From an uncultured Bacilli bacterium (lineage in GTDB: Bacteria > Bacillota_I > Bacilli_A > RF39 > UBA660), in contig CALVKK010000048.1 in NCBI GenBank assembly GCA_944332645.1, forward strand, positions 1 to 8,326: DNA of 8,326 nucleotides, written 5' to 3'. A program made the translations under genes and the position numbers. Positions 1-5,584 of the stretch are shown here, in pieces. Position 1 is the first letter of the stretch. Each line of letters begins with the position of its first letter. The notes under the pieces are model-generated. The model was not told where the DNA came from and searched no databases. It saw nothing but the letters and a program-made list of their open reading frames with translations.

Positions 1-245
1 ATCAATAATAATGGTATAAAATATAAATATCTTTTTAAATTTCTTACTTTTGTTAGTCCATAATAAGAAACTCTTTTCAGTTTTATTATCACAAAAATTA
101 ACACTAACGAAAATATTGTATTTATAATTGAACTTCTATAATCTTCTATTCCAAAATTTTGTATGCAATACGAATTTACAATTATATAGAATACTATTAA
201 TAATATACAAAATAAAGTTTCGTGCTTTTCAAATATTTTTTTCAT
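1..245 (-). CDS. CPBP-family intramembrane protease, N-terminal part (runs off window)
   Basis: The minus-strand frame starts at ATG 243-245 and stays open to base 1, giving 81 residues with no stop. The ribosome site AAGGGAG (252-258 on the plus strand) lies 6 nt upstream. Hydrophobic segments sit at about residues 9-27 and 43-57, and a third begins near 72. The stretch around residues 62-81 (Y-Y-G-L-T-K-V, then a Lys/Arg-rich turn, then Y-L-Y-F-I-P-L-L-L) matches what I recall as the start of Firmicutes CPBP (CAAX-protease/bacteriocin-processing) membrane proteins. In that family, glutamate and histidine residues in later helices form an intramembrane active site, and members process peptides or give bacteriocin self-immunity. 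Those catalytic motifs would lie beyond the window, so the function is inferred from the N-terminus alone. It follows the 68-residue membrane protein by 51 bp with no clear terminator between them, so they are probably cotranscribed. Confidence 0.6.
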   Translation of the reverse strand, partial: MKKIFEKHETLFCILLIVFYIIVNSYCIQNFGIEDYRSSIINTIFSLVLIFVIIKLKRVSYYGLTKVRNLKRYLYFIPLLL

Positions 246-296
246 AACTATCTCCCTTTCAAATTAGTATTCTTCTAATAAACTATAAATTATAAG

Positions 297-503
297 TTAT
301 ATAATTGATATTATTATTAAGGATATTCCAATTATTAGAAAAATGATTTCCCATACTCTCACTGCCAAAATTACTTTTTTATTATTATGAAGCCCTTTCA
401 TTTGTAAAAAAGTAGTATCTGGAGATTTTAAATTTAAAAATAATTTTGGAAATATTATCAATAGGATTGCTATTATACTTATAACTGTTCCTATAATTAA
501 CAT
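297..503 (-). CDS. Small two-helix membrane protein, function unknown
   Basis: This 68-residue protein has a strong hydrophobic helix at residues 1-23, a polar loop at about 25-46 with several Lys and Asn, and a second hydrophobic helix at about 49-68. It is therefore a helical hairpin in the cytoplasmic membrane. The start is supported by a Shine-Dalgarno GAGGATGG about 8 nt upstream and by an extended -10 promoter at 546-551. The F-P-K-L-F segment after helix 1 and the R-V-W-E-I-I-F start of helix 2 recall short uncharacterised membrane proteins of Bacillota (possibly the DUF6199 type), but I cannot confirm the family. It lies directly upstream of the CPBP protease gene on the same strand, so the two may act together or be co-regulated. 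No enzymatic motif is visible. Confidence 0.6.
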   Translation of the reverse strand: MLIIGTVISIIAILLIIFPKLFLNLKSPDTTFLQMKGLHNNKKVILAVRVWEIIFLIIGISLIIISII

Positions 504-545
504 TTTTAAGCCATCCTCACAAATTACTATTTATCAGTTAGATAT

Positions 546-576
546 ATTATATCATTAAATTAATATATTTTGTTAA
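546..576 (-). promoter_or_regulatory. Promoter of the small membrane protein / CPBP operon
   Basis: Read on the minus strand, TATAAT (plus-strand 546-551) is preceded by TGA, giving an extended -10 TGATATAAT. TTAACA (571-576) lies 19 bp further upstream as a -35; the spacing is longer than ideal but the TG extension compensates. The predicted transcript would start near 540 and carry about 37 nt of leader before ATG 503. Confidence 0.5.
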
Positions 577-577
577 A

Positions 578-627
578 GTTAATTTAAATTATTTCTAAAT
601 ATGTTAATTTAAATTATTTCTAAATAT
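578..627. repeat. 25-bp perfect tandem duplication upstream of the mobile-element leader
   Basis: Bases 578-602 and 603-627 are identical, adjacent 25-bp units. They begin GTTAATTTAAATT and end TCTAAATAT. The second copy runs up to the predicted promoter at about 617-645, so any upstream element in the unit is present twice. It could be a replication-slippage duplication or a doubled protein-binding site. No internal palindrome of note was seen beyond the AT-rich TTAATTTAAATTA core. Confidence 0.9.
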
Positions 628-636
628 TAAAATTTA

Positions 637-645
637 TGGTATTAT
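637..645 (+). promoter_or_regulatory. Predicted extended -10 promoter of the 90-residue gene leader
   Basis: TGGTATTAT (637-645) is an extended -10 of the TGnTATAAT type with one mismatch. The best -35 at 17 bp spacing (TTTCTA, 617-622, inside the tandem repeat) is weak. The predicted start is near 652, next to an inverted repeat TAGTAA (651-656) / TTACTA (665-670) that could be an operator or a 5' hairpin. Confidence 0.45.
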
Positions 646-651
646 ATATGT

Positions 652-773
652 AGTAATTAGTTATTTACTAATTTTACTTTGAGAGTTTCAAATAACCTTT
701 GTTATTGCTCCATAAGAGAAAATCGTCGCACCAAGCGATGTTAATGATTAAATCAACGCAAGTTGATTTTTTT
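652..773 (+). promoter_or_regulatory. Structured leader RNA with attenuator ahead of the 90-residue gene
   Basis: About 120 nt between the predicted start and an intrinsic terminator contain three hairpins in series: AATAAC (691-696) with GTTATT (701-706); CGTCGC (724-729) with GCGATG (735-740, one G-U pair); and the terminator stem at 750-769. The next gene starts only 32 nt after the terminator, so most transcripts should end before it unless read-through is allowed. No known riboswitch consensus was recognised, and no leader peptide with a usable ribosome site was found inside it. It could equally be a free small RNA. Confidence 0.45.
750..773 (+). terminator. Intrinsic terminator in the leader
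   Basis: AAATCAAC (750-757) pairs perfectly with GTTGATTT (762-769) across a GCAA tetraloop. The stem is followed by an uninterrupted T run to 773. This is a classic Rho-independent terminator, placed between the promoter and the 90-residue gene. Confidence 0.8.
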
Positions 774-804
774 GTTGCTATTGTAAAGAAAGGTGTGATG
801 TGGT

Positions 805-1077
805 ATGATAAAAGTCGTAAAGAAAAAAATCAATATGAGTGATGAACTCAAAACCAAAATCGATTGGTCTTGCAGATTTAGTAAGCAGAAATATGAAATA
901 TACGAAGGTTGCTTACGAATTGTTGAACATACTAATCTAGCGTATGTTGAACCACATAAGGTTATTATAAATAACCAATTATATTTGTTCTTTAATGAAC
1001 AGAAATATTTTTATATAGGGAATCTACAAAATAAAATCCCATTAGCTGAGTTATCAGAGTACATTGCAAGGCATTAA
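805..1077 (+). CDS. Hypothetical 90-residue protein next to a recombinase stub
   Basis: I do not recognise this family. The protein is 90 residues, soluble and without a signal peptide. It has a Lys-rich N-terminus (residues 3-8), then aromatic-rich, probably beta-strand segments around residues 29-71 (many Tyr, Phe and Ile), and a short C-terminal helix ending A-E-L-S-E-Y-I-A-R-H. AAAGGTG (789-795) lies 9 nt before ATG 805, which supports this start; the alternative Met at 835 has no ribosome site. It is preceded by a promoter and an attenuator-like terminator, and followed by a second terminator and the start of a serine recombinase. Small unnamed ORFs commonly precede large serine recombinases in Bacillota integrative elements, so a cargo or control role in that element is inferred, not shown. 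Confidence 0.6.
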   Translation: MIKVVKKKINMSDELKTKIDWSCRFSKQKYEIYEGCLRIVEHTNLAYVEPHKVIINNQLYLFFNEQKYFYIGNLQNKIPLAELSEYIARH

Positions 1078-1107
1078 ATTGATTGAGAGTTTAGATACTC
1101 CCACAAT

Positions 1108-1137
1108 ATTGATTATTTTTGGTGTGTAATAATCAAT
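1108..1137 (+). other. 10-bp inverted repeat / hairpin after the 90-residue gene
   Basis: ATTGATTATT (1108-1117) is perfectly complementary to AATAATCAAT (1128-1137), with a 10-nt G/T-rich loop. There is no T run after it, so it is not a terminator by itself. It lies 7 nt ahead of the terminator stem, where it could be a recombinase-binding site or an RNA element. Confidence 0.6.
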
Positions 1138-1143
1138 TAAATC

Positions 1144-1174
1144 AAAGGTGTCCTTGTAATGTGACACCTTTTTT
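1144..1174 (+). terminator. Intrinsic terminator between the 90-residue gene and the recombinase stub
   Basis: AAAGGTGTC (1144-1152) pairs with GACACCTTT (1163-1171), a 9-bp stem with a 10-nt loop, and runs into six T residues (1169-1174). It would end transcription of the 90-residue gene and limit entry into the recombinase reading frame 41 bp downstream. Confidence 0.8.
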
Positions 1175-1214
1175 GGTGCCTTTCACTACCCTAAGAGAAA
1201 GGAGAATGATAATT

Positions 1215-1271
1215 ATGGATAATGAAAGGAAAATCGCAGGAGTTTATATTCGTGTTCTTGAATTATTCTAG
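1215..1271 (+). pseudogene. Truncated serine recombinase (only the first ~14 codons remain)
   Basis: ATG 1215, with AAAGGAG (1198-1204) 10 nt upstream, begins M-D-N-E-R-K-I-A-G-V-Y-I-R-V. This is the hallmark start of resolvase/large serine recombinases, where A-x-Y-x-R-V is followed at once by the nucleophilic Ser and then T-x-x-Q. Here codon 15 is Leu instead of Ser, and the frame runs into unrelated L-E-L-F and a TAG at 1269-1271. The remainder (several hundred residues in large serine recombinases) is missing and was not seen elsewhere in the window. The homology break lies near base 1256. The 3' end of the restriction endonuclease gene (stop 1263-1265, opposite strand) begins within about 7 bp, so the island directly abuts the break. 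The stub overlaps that gene's last codons. It cannot make a functional recombinase. Confidence 0.7.
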
Positions 1272-2369
1272 ATCATCTTTTTCAGCTTCATTATCATTTT
1301 CTTCTATGTTTAGTTCTATCTTATAGTATGTATCAATATCTTCAATTAAACTATTAATACTAGACTCATTTAAATTATTAAGCCAATTGCGCAATTCGTT
1401 GATTGTAATTATTTCTTCAATGGAATTTTCGTATTTTTCTATTATAACTTCCATTCCACCAGACTTTTCTTTTATATATTCTTTTATTTCTTTTAAAATA
1501 GTATCCTTACTAGAATTAGTTTTTATAACAAATGTAATTGGAAAATGAAGAACTTTATCAATATCTAATAAATATTTATCATACTTATCAACTTCAGTTA
1601 CTTGGAAAAATCTTCCTAAAGGTTTCATAACAAAATCTATACCGCCATCATTTGCATTAGTTCTACCAGTTTTATATAAATTTAATTGTTCTTTTTTAAT
1701 GTTTGCTAATGATGTTCCTATATAAATATGTTGATTTTTATAATGATTTTTTAAGATAGCATATGATATTATTTCAAATATTCTTGCTTCTGACTTTTCT
1801 TCAAGCAAACTATCAATTTTAAATTTCTTTTCATTTAAATCTTCTAAATTTCTCAATATTTCCAAATCACTGGATAATTTAAAATCTTTTGTTTTTAATA
1901 GTTCAATATATTTTTCTATAATTTTTACTACAGTTTTTGAAATATCAATATTATTGACATATAGATAATCTATATGAATTAAATATTTATTACCATTTAT
2001 AATTAAAAGTTCCTTGCTAGAATCTCTAGCAACCTTGTTAAGAAACTCTGTGTTCAGTCTGTTGTTTAAGGCATGATTTTGTAATTTGTTGCCACCATAT
2101 TGTTGCTTACAAAAGTTCCACAATACATTATATTCAAAACCATCAAACTTTTTGTATTTCTCTTTATTGTTATAAAAATCCATCTCTAGATAGTAATATA
2201 GTACAGAATAAATTGCATAGATATTTCCAAGACTTCTTCTTGTTTTAGAATCGCCCTCTATAGCGCCAGTTTTTTTATCTAAATATTTTATTAAATCAGA
2301 ATTTTCATAAATTTGATTATATTTATCATTATAATCTTCTACTAAAATATCTTTAATAAATTCTCTCAT
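1263..2369 (-). CDS. Type II restriction endonuclease, PD-(D/E)xK-like, partner of the adjacent methyltransferase
   Basis: This is a 368-residue soluble protein. Its start codon overlaps the methyltransferase stop (ATGA, 2366-2369), and AGGAG sits about 10 nt upstream inside the methyltransferase gene, so the pair is translationally coupled. The N-terminal ~190 residues are helical and probably form a specificity or dimer domain. The likely nuclease core is at residues 195-283: E195-A-R-I-F-E199, then N-D-G-G-I-D245 and F-F-Q256-V-T-E259, followed by a hydrophobic strand. This is the E/D-x(n)-(Q/E)xK layout of the PD-(D/E)xK fold, close to the G-G-I-D...Q-x-K pattern of Mrr-type enzymes. However, Thr258 occupies the usual Lys position, with Glu following. 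The C-terminus (about 350-368) is acidic. The expected role is cleavage of unmodified DNA at the sequence protected by the partner, predicted ATGCAT. The family call rests on context and the motif. The 3' end abuts the recombinase break. Confidence 0.75.
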   Translation of the reverse strand: MREFIKDILVEDYNDKYNQIYENSDLIKYLDKKTGAIEGDSKTRRSLGNIYAIYSVLYYYLEMDFYNNKEKYKKFDGFEYNVLWNFCKQQYGGNKLQNHALNNRLNTEFLNKVARDSSKELLIINGNKYLIHIDYLYVNNIDISKTVVKIIEKYIELLKTKDFKLSSDLEILRNLEDLNEKKFKIDSLLEEKSEARIFEIISYAILKNHYKNQHIYIGTSLANIKKEQLNLYKTGRTNANDGGIDFVMKPLGRFFQVTEVDKYDKYLLDIDKVLHFPITFVIKTNSSKDTILKEIKEYIKEKSGGMEVIIEKYENSIEEIITINELRNWLNNLNESSINSLIEDIDTYYKIELNIEENDNEAEKDDLE

Positions 2370-3295
2370 GCAAAATCATCTCCTAAACTTAATTGAATTT
2401 GTTGATTTGAAGAATCAATAATAGATAAACTTTTTTTGCTTTGATTATTAGTTTTTCTAGATTTATCTTTTTTTAATATTTCATTATTATATTCATTTGA
2501 TATGCCAGTTCTCCTAATTCCGATTTTGTAATATTCATCATTTAACTCTATTCCTATTGCCTTTCTTCCTAATTTAGTTGCAACACTTGATGTAGTAAAT
2601 GAACCACTAAATGGATCTAGTACAATATCTCCTTTATTACTTGATGCAAGAATTATTCTTTCTAATAATGCTTCTGGTTTTTGAGTTGGGTGATTCTCAT
2701 ATTCTTCCATTTTAAATCTAACTCTACTAAAATCCCATACATTACCAGGAACTTTTTTAGTATTATACGGTGCAGGTATTTTTTTCCTGTAATCAATCAA
2801 TTTTCTCTGAGAGCCAGTTTTTGCTTCAATCATAATATCATTGTAATTAAATGTATATTTTGAATTTTTATTTTTCGTACACATAAGTATTGGTTCGTAA
2901 AGTGATCCATACATTTTTTTTGATTGTACTCCACTTGAATCGTAACTCCAAACAATACGAGATAAAACATTATAATTTTCTGAAACATAAACATCCAAAT
3001 AAGGCATAAATTGAGTGGCTGTCATAAAATAGAAAGTTCCATTATTCTTTAAAACTCTAAAACATTCATCAATCCATAACTTACACCAATCTATATATTC
3101 AGATGTGGAATTCCATTTATCCTTATTATTGCCAAAATCTTTTCCTATATTATAAGGAGGGTCAGCAAATATTAAATCTATGGAATTATCAGCTATTTTA
3201 TTTAAATTATCTAAACAATTACCTAATATAACAATAGAATCATTGTTACTTAAACTTTCTTTAAAATTAATTTTTTTAATTTCTTCAAATGTCAT
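2366..3295 (-). CDS. Type II adenine-specific DNA methyltransferase, YhdJ-like, beta class (predicted ATGCAT)
   Basis: This 309-residue N6-adenine methyltransferase transfers a methyl group from S-adenosylmethionine to adenine in DNA. The catalytic motif D45-P-P-Y48 precedes the AdoMet-binding motif D227-P-F-S-G-S-F-T-T235, which is the beta-class order. H202-P-T-Q-K-P207 is also present. Several blocks match my memory of E. coli YhdJ almost residue for residue: the strand leading into DPPYNIGK, R-I-V-W-S-Y-D-S-S-G-V-Q (113-124), G-S-x-Y-E-P-I-L-M (130-138), E-A-K-T-G-S-Q-R (157-164), K-V-P-G-N-V-W-D-F (181-189) and E-N-H-P-T-Q-K-P-E-A-L-L (200-211). YhdJ methylates ATGCAT, so the same specificity is inferred. 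Residues about 263-309 are a charged tail. AGGAGGT (3304-3310 on the plus strand) lies 8 nt before ATG. It is the first gene of a minus-strand operon with the endonuclease, divergent from the PHP-ATPase operon. ATGCAT sites occur at 4473-4478 and 6804-6809. Confidence 0.9.
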   Translation of the reverse strand: MTFEEIKKINFKESLSNNDSIVILGNCLDNLNKIADNSIDLIFADPPYNIGKDFGNNKDKWNSTSEYIDWCKLWIDECFRVLKNNGTFYFMTATQFMPYLDVYVSENYNVLSRIVWSYDSSGVQSKKMYGSLYEPILMCTKNKNSKYTFNYNDIMIEAKTGSQRKLIDYRKKIPAPYNTKKVPGNVWDFSRVRFKMEEYENHPTQKPEALLERIILASSNKGDIVLDPFSGSFTTSSVATKLGRKAIGIELNDEYYKIGIRRTGISNEYNNEILKKDKSRKTNNQSKKSLSIIDSSNQQIQLSLGDDFA

Positions 3296-3336
3296 ATTAT
3301 TTTACCTCCTTAATAAACAGTTTCTTTGGTAATATA

Positions 3337-3365
3337 ATTATACAATAAAATTATTAATTGTTCTA
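3337..3365 (-). promoter_or_regulatory. Promoter of the restriction-modification operon
   Basis: On the minus strand, TATAAT (plus-strand 3337-3342) is a perfect -10. The -35 is poor (TAGAAC at 17 bp). The start would be near 3330, giving a leader of about 35 nt with AGGAGGT before the methyltransferase ATG. No ATGCAT site lies in this intergenic region, so direct control by methylation of the promoter is not suggested. Confidence 0.5.
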
Positions 3366-3403
3366 GATTTTACCTCATATTTATTCAAAAAATTAAATGA
3401 AGT

Positions 3404-3411
3404 GTTATAAT
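3404..3411 (+). promoter_or_regulatory. Promoter of the PHP-ATPase operon
   Basis: TGTTATAAT (from 3403-3404, with TATAAT at 3406-3411) is a consensus extended -10. The upstream -35 is weak (ATTCAA near 3383-3388). The start would be near 3418, leaving about 34 nt of leader with AAGGAGGT (3434-3441) 10 nt before ATG 3452. It faces away from the restriction-modification promoter, with the two -10 boxes about 64 bp apart. Confidence 0.55.
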
Positions 3412-3451
3412 ATTACATAACGATTGCTTATTAAAGGAGGTAAATATCATT

Positions 3452-5584
3452 ATGAAAATTGATTTGCATTGTCATACTAAAAAGACCAAAAATGAAGAAT
3501 CCGATTTAAGAAATGTAACTGTTGAGAAATTTAAAGAAAAAGTTGAACTTTCAGAAGTGAAAATTTTAGCAATTACTAATCACAATCGTTTTTTTAAAGA
3601 TAATTATAATGATTTAAAAAATGCGGTGAAAGAATTATGCTATATAATTCCAGGAATCGAGTTAGATGTTGAAGGAATTAATAAATCAAGAGGACATATA
3701 ATACTAATTGCTAATCCCGATGATGTAGATATTTTCGAAGAACGAATCAATCAAATAACGAAAGATTTTACTCCAGATAATTTTATCATTGGTAGTCATG
3801 AATTATATGATAAGTTCAAAGATATGGATATAATTTATATTGCGCATTTTTTAAAAGACAAGCAATTATCTATTGAAGATTTAGATGATTTTGAAAGTAT
3901 AATGAGTAAACCTTTAAGATTATTAAAAGAAGCATCGAATATTGTATCTATAGGTGTACTACAAAGCAATAATCATCGTGCAATGATAGGAACGGATGTA
4001 ATTGATTGGAATGATTATGAAAATTATACTTTTGGTAACCTAAAATTTGAAATTAAAGACTACAAAAGTTTATTAAAGTTAGTTGATAAAGATACACAAC
4101 TTATTACTGATTTAATAAATGAAAACTTTGATGAAAAAATTATAGTATATGGTAAAAGCGAAACAAAAGAATATCCATTTGAACTTCCAATTTACGATGA
4201 TGTGAACATTATATTTGGTGATAAAGGTAGTGGAAAAACAGAAATATTAAATTCTTTAAAAAATCACTATGAAATGAATGGTGACAAATATGTTAAATTT
4301 TCAGGTGGCGACAAAGAGGAATGGTACAAAAAACTTATTAGTGTTGATAAAGAAGATTATAATATAAGTAATGTGCAATTAGATAACAATTGTGCTGAAA
4401 AATTAGAAAATATTATAACTTTCAGTGATGAAACACCGACATCTATAAAATCTTATTATAAATATTTTAAGAATGCATCGAAAAATAAAAAGAAAACAAT
4501 GATGAAATCTTTACTCATAAGTAAAAGTCATAGTTTTAATGATAAAATTTATAAAAACTTGTTTAATGATTATATGACAACCAGTGATTTCATAAAGAAA
4601 TTAGAAAATTTTGAATATAAAAATTATGATAATGATGAAATTGCTAATAATATAAAATCTTTAAATATACTAAAAGAGAGTATTTATAAAAAATATAAGG
4701 ATGTATGGTTAGAAGAAAATTCTTCAAAATTATTGGATGATTTTATTGAAAAAATGAATAATTATGTCTCACAAAATGTTGGGAGTCCATCAATGCCAAC
4801 AGAAACAGGTTTATTCAATTTTATTAAAAAGAGAGTTGAACTAAAAAATAATATTCAAAGTATTATTAATATTTTAAACGAAACTTCAAATTCAACAAGT
4901 GAATATATTGGCAAACTTGGTTTAAAAGGGAATGTCTATTTAACAACAAAATATAAATTTATTAATTTGTCAAATAAAAAAGATATCGATCATACTACCC
5001 TTATTTCAAATAAAGGAGAATTAGCAAATGTAATAACAAATATGGAAAAAATAACAAAAGATATATCTTCTCCTAAATTAGTAGAATATACAAAAGCAAT
5101 TGCCCAAGATTGTAATAATAAAGATATCGAAAATTTAAATGATTTTATGTCAATAGAAAGATTTTTTGAAATATCTGGAAAACCATATAAACCATCTAAA
5201 GGTGAATTAGCCATCCTTTCATTACAACATGATTTAATATCAAAAAAAGAATATGAAATTTTCCTAATTGATGAACCTGAAGCGAATTTAGGAAGTACAT
5301 ATATTAATGATGAAATTGTACCATTGTTAAAAGATTTAGCCCATGCCAAAAAGAAAATAGTAATTGCTACACATGATGCTAATATTGCAATTAGAACAAG
5401 ACCATCTAGCTCAATTTTAAAAATAGTTGATAATGAAAATTACAAAACGTATATTGGTAATATGTTTACAGATATTTTATGCAGTATTGATTCAAGTGAA
5501 AAATTAAGTTGGAAAGATGAAAGTATCAAATATTTAGAAGGTGGAAAAGTTGCTTTCGACGAAAGAGGTGACCTATATGAATAA
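3452..5584 (+). CDS. PHP-domain / ABC-type ATPase fusion, probable anti-phage defence protein (Ppl/TrlF-like)
   Basis: This is a 710-residue cytoplasmic protein. Residues 1-215 form a PHP (polymerase and histidinol phosphatase) metallohydrolase domain: D4-L-H6-C-H8-T, I-T-N43-H44-N, P-G-I-E70, G-H82, S-H116-E, A-H132-F and G-T-D182. Residues about 240-710 form an ABC/SMC-type ATPase: Walker A G256-D-K-G-S-G-K-T263, a long helical insert rich in Lys, Asn and Asp (about 330-560), a signature-like P-S-K-G-E-L-A (581-587), Walker B I-F-L-I-D607-E608-P-E-A-N-L (603-613) and an H-loop A-T-H641-D. PHP domains hydrolyse phosphoesters, so an ATP-controlled nuclease or phosphoesterase is inferred. The same domain order is known to me from the Ppl phage-defence protein and TrlF-type ATPases, which I recall as longer. 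PHP positions are altered: N43 where TDH is usual, and I184 where the last motif (GSDxH) has His. It is coupled to the downstream small gene by an 8-bp overlap and sits beside a restriction-modification pair. Confidence 0.8.
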   Translation: MKIDLHCHTKKTKNEESDLRNVTVEKFKEKVELSEVKILAITNHNRFFKDNYNDLKNAVKELCYIIPGIELDVEGINKSRGHIILIANPDDVDIFEERINQITKDFTPDNFIIGSHELYDKFKDMDIIYIAHFLKDKQLSIEDLDDFESIMSKPLRLLKEASNIVSIGVLQSNNHRAMIGTDVIDWNDYENYTFGNLKFEIKDYKSLLKLVDKDTQLITDLINENFDEKIIVYGKSETKEYPFELPIYDDVNIIFGDKGSGKTEILNSLKNHYEMNGDKYVKFSGGDKEEWYKKLISVDKEDYNISNVQLDNNCAEKLENIITFSDETPTSIKSYYKYFKNASKNKKKTMMKSLLISKSHSFNDKIYKNLFNDYMTTSDFIKKLENFEYKNYDNDEIANNIKSLNILKESIYKKYKDVWLEENSSKLLDDFIEKMNNYVSQNVGSPSMPTETGLFNFIKKRVELKNNIQSIINILNETSNSTSEYIGKLGLKGNVYLTTKYKFINLSNKKDIDHTTLISNKGELANVITNMEKITKDISSPKLVEYTKAIAQDCNNKDIENLNDFMSIERFFEISGKPYKPSKGELAILSLQHDLISKKEYEIFLIDEPEANLGSTYINDEIVPLLKDLAHAKKKIVIATHDANIAIRTRPSSSILKIVDNENYKTYIGNMFTDILCSIDSSEKLSWKDESIKYLEGGKVAFDERGDLYE

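Larger units (their letters stand above)
640..1262 (+). mobile_element. Remnant of an integrative element end
   Basis: The order promoter, attenuated leader, small orphan gene, terminator and serine recombinase start is the kind of module found at the ends of integrative elements of Bacillota. Only the left part survives, because the recombinase is cut after codon 14. No attachment site or target duplication could be identified. The outer limit is unknown, and 640 marks only the predicted promoter. Confidence 0.4.

Noticed and set aside
2681..2863. 60-residue plus-strand frame
   Set aside because: Lies antisense within the well-supported methyltransferase gene, has no ribosome site, and its Phe/Ile-rich composition is that of a shadow frame.
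4990..5349. 119-residue minus-strand frame
   Set aside because: Antisense to the ATPase Walker B region of the PHP-ATPase gene; no ribosome site or recognisable motif.
5541..5576. Upstream start for the small partner gene at 5541
   Set aside because: It lies deep inside the ATPase coding sequence without a ribosome site, whereas ATG 5577 has GAGGTGA at proper spacing.
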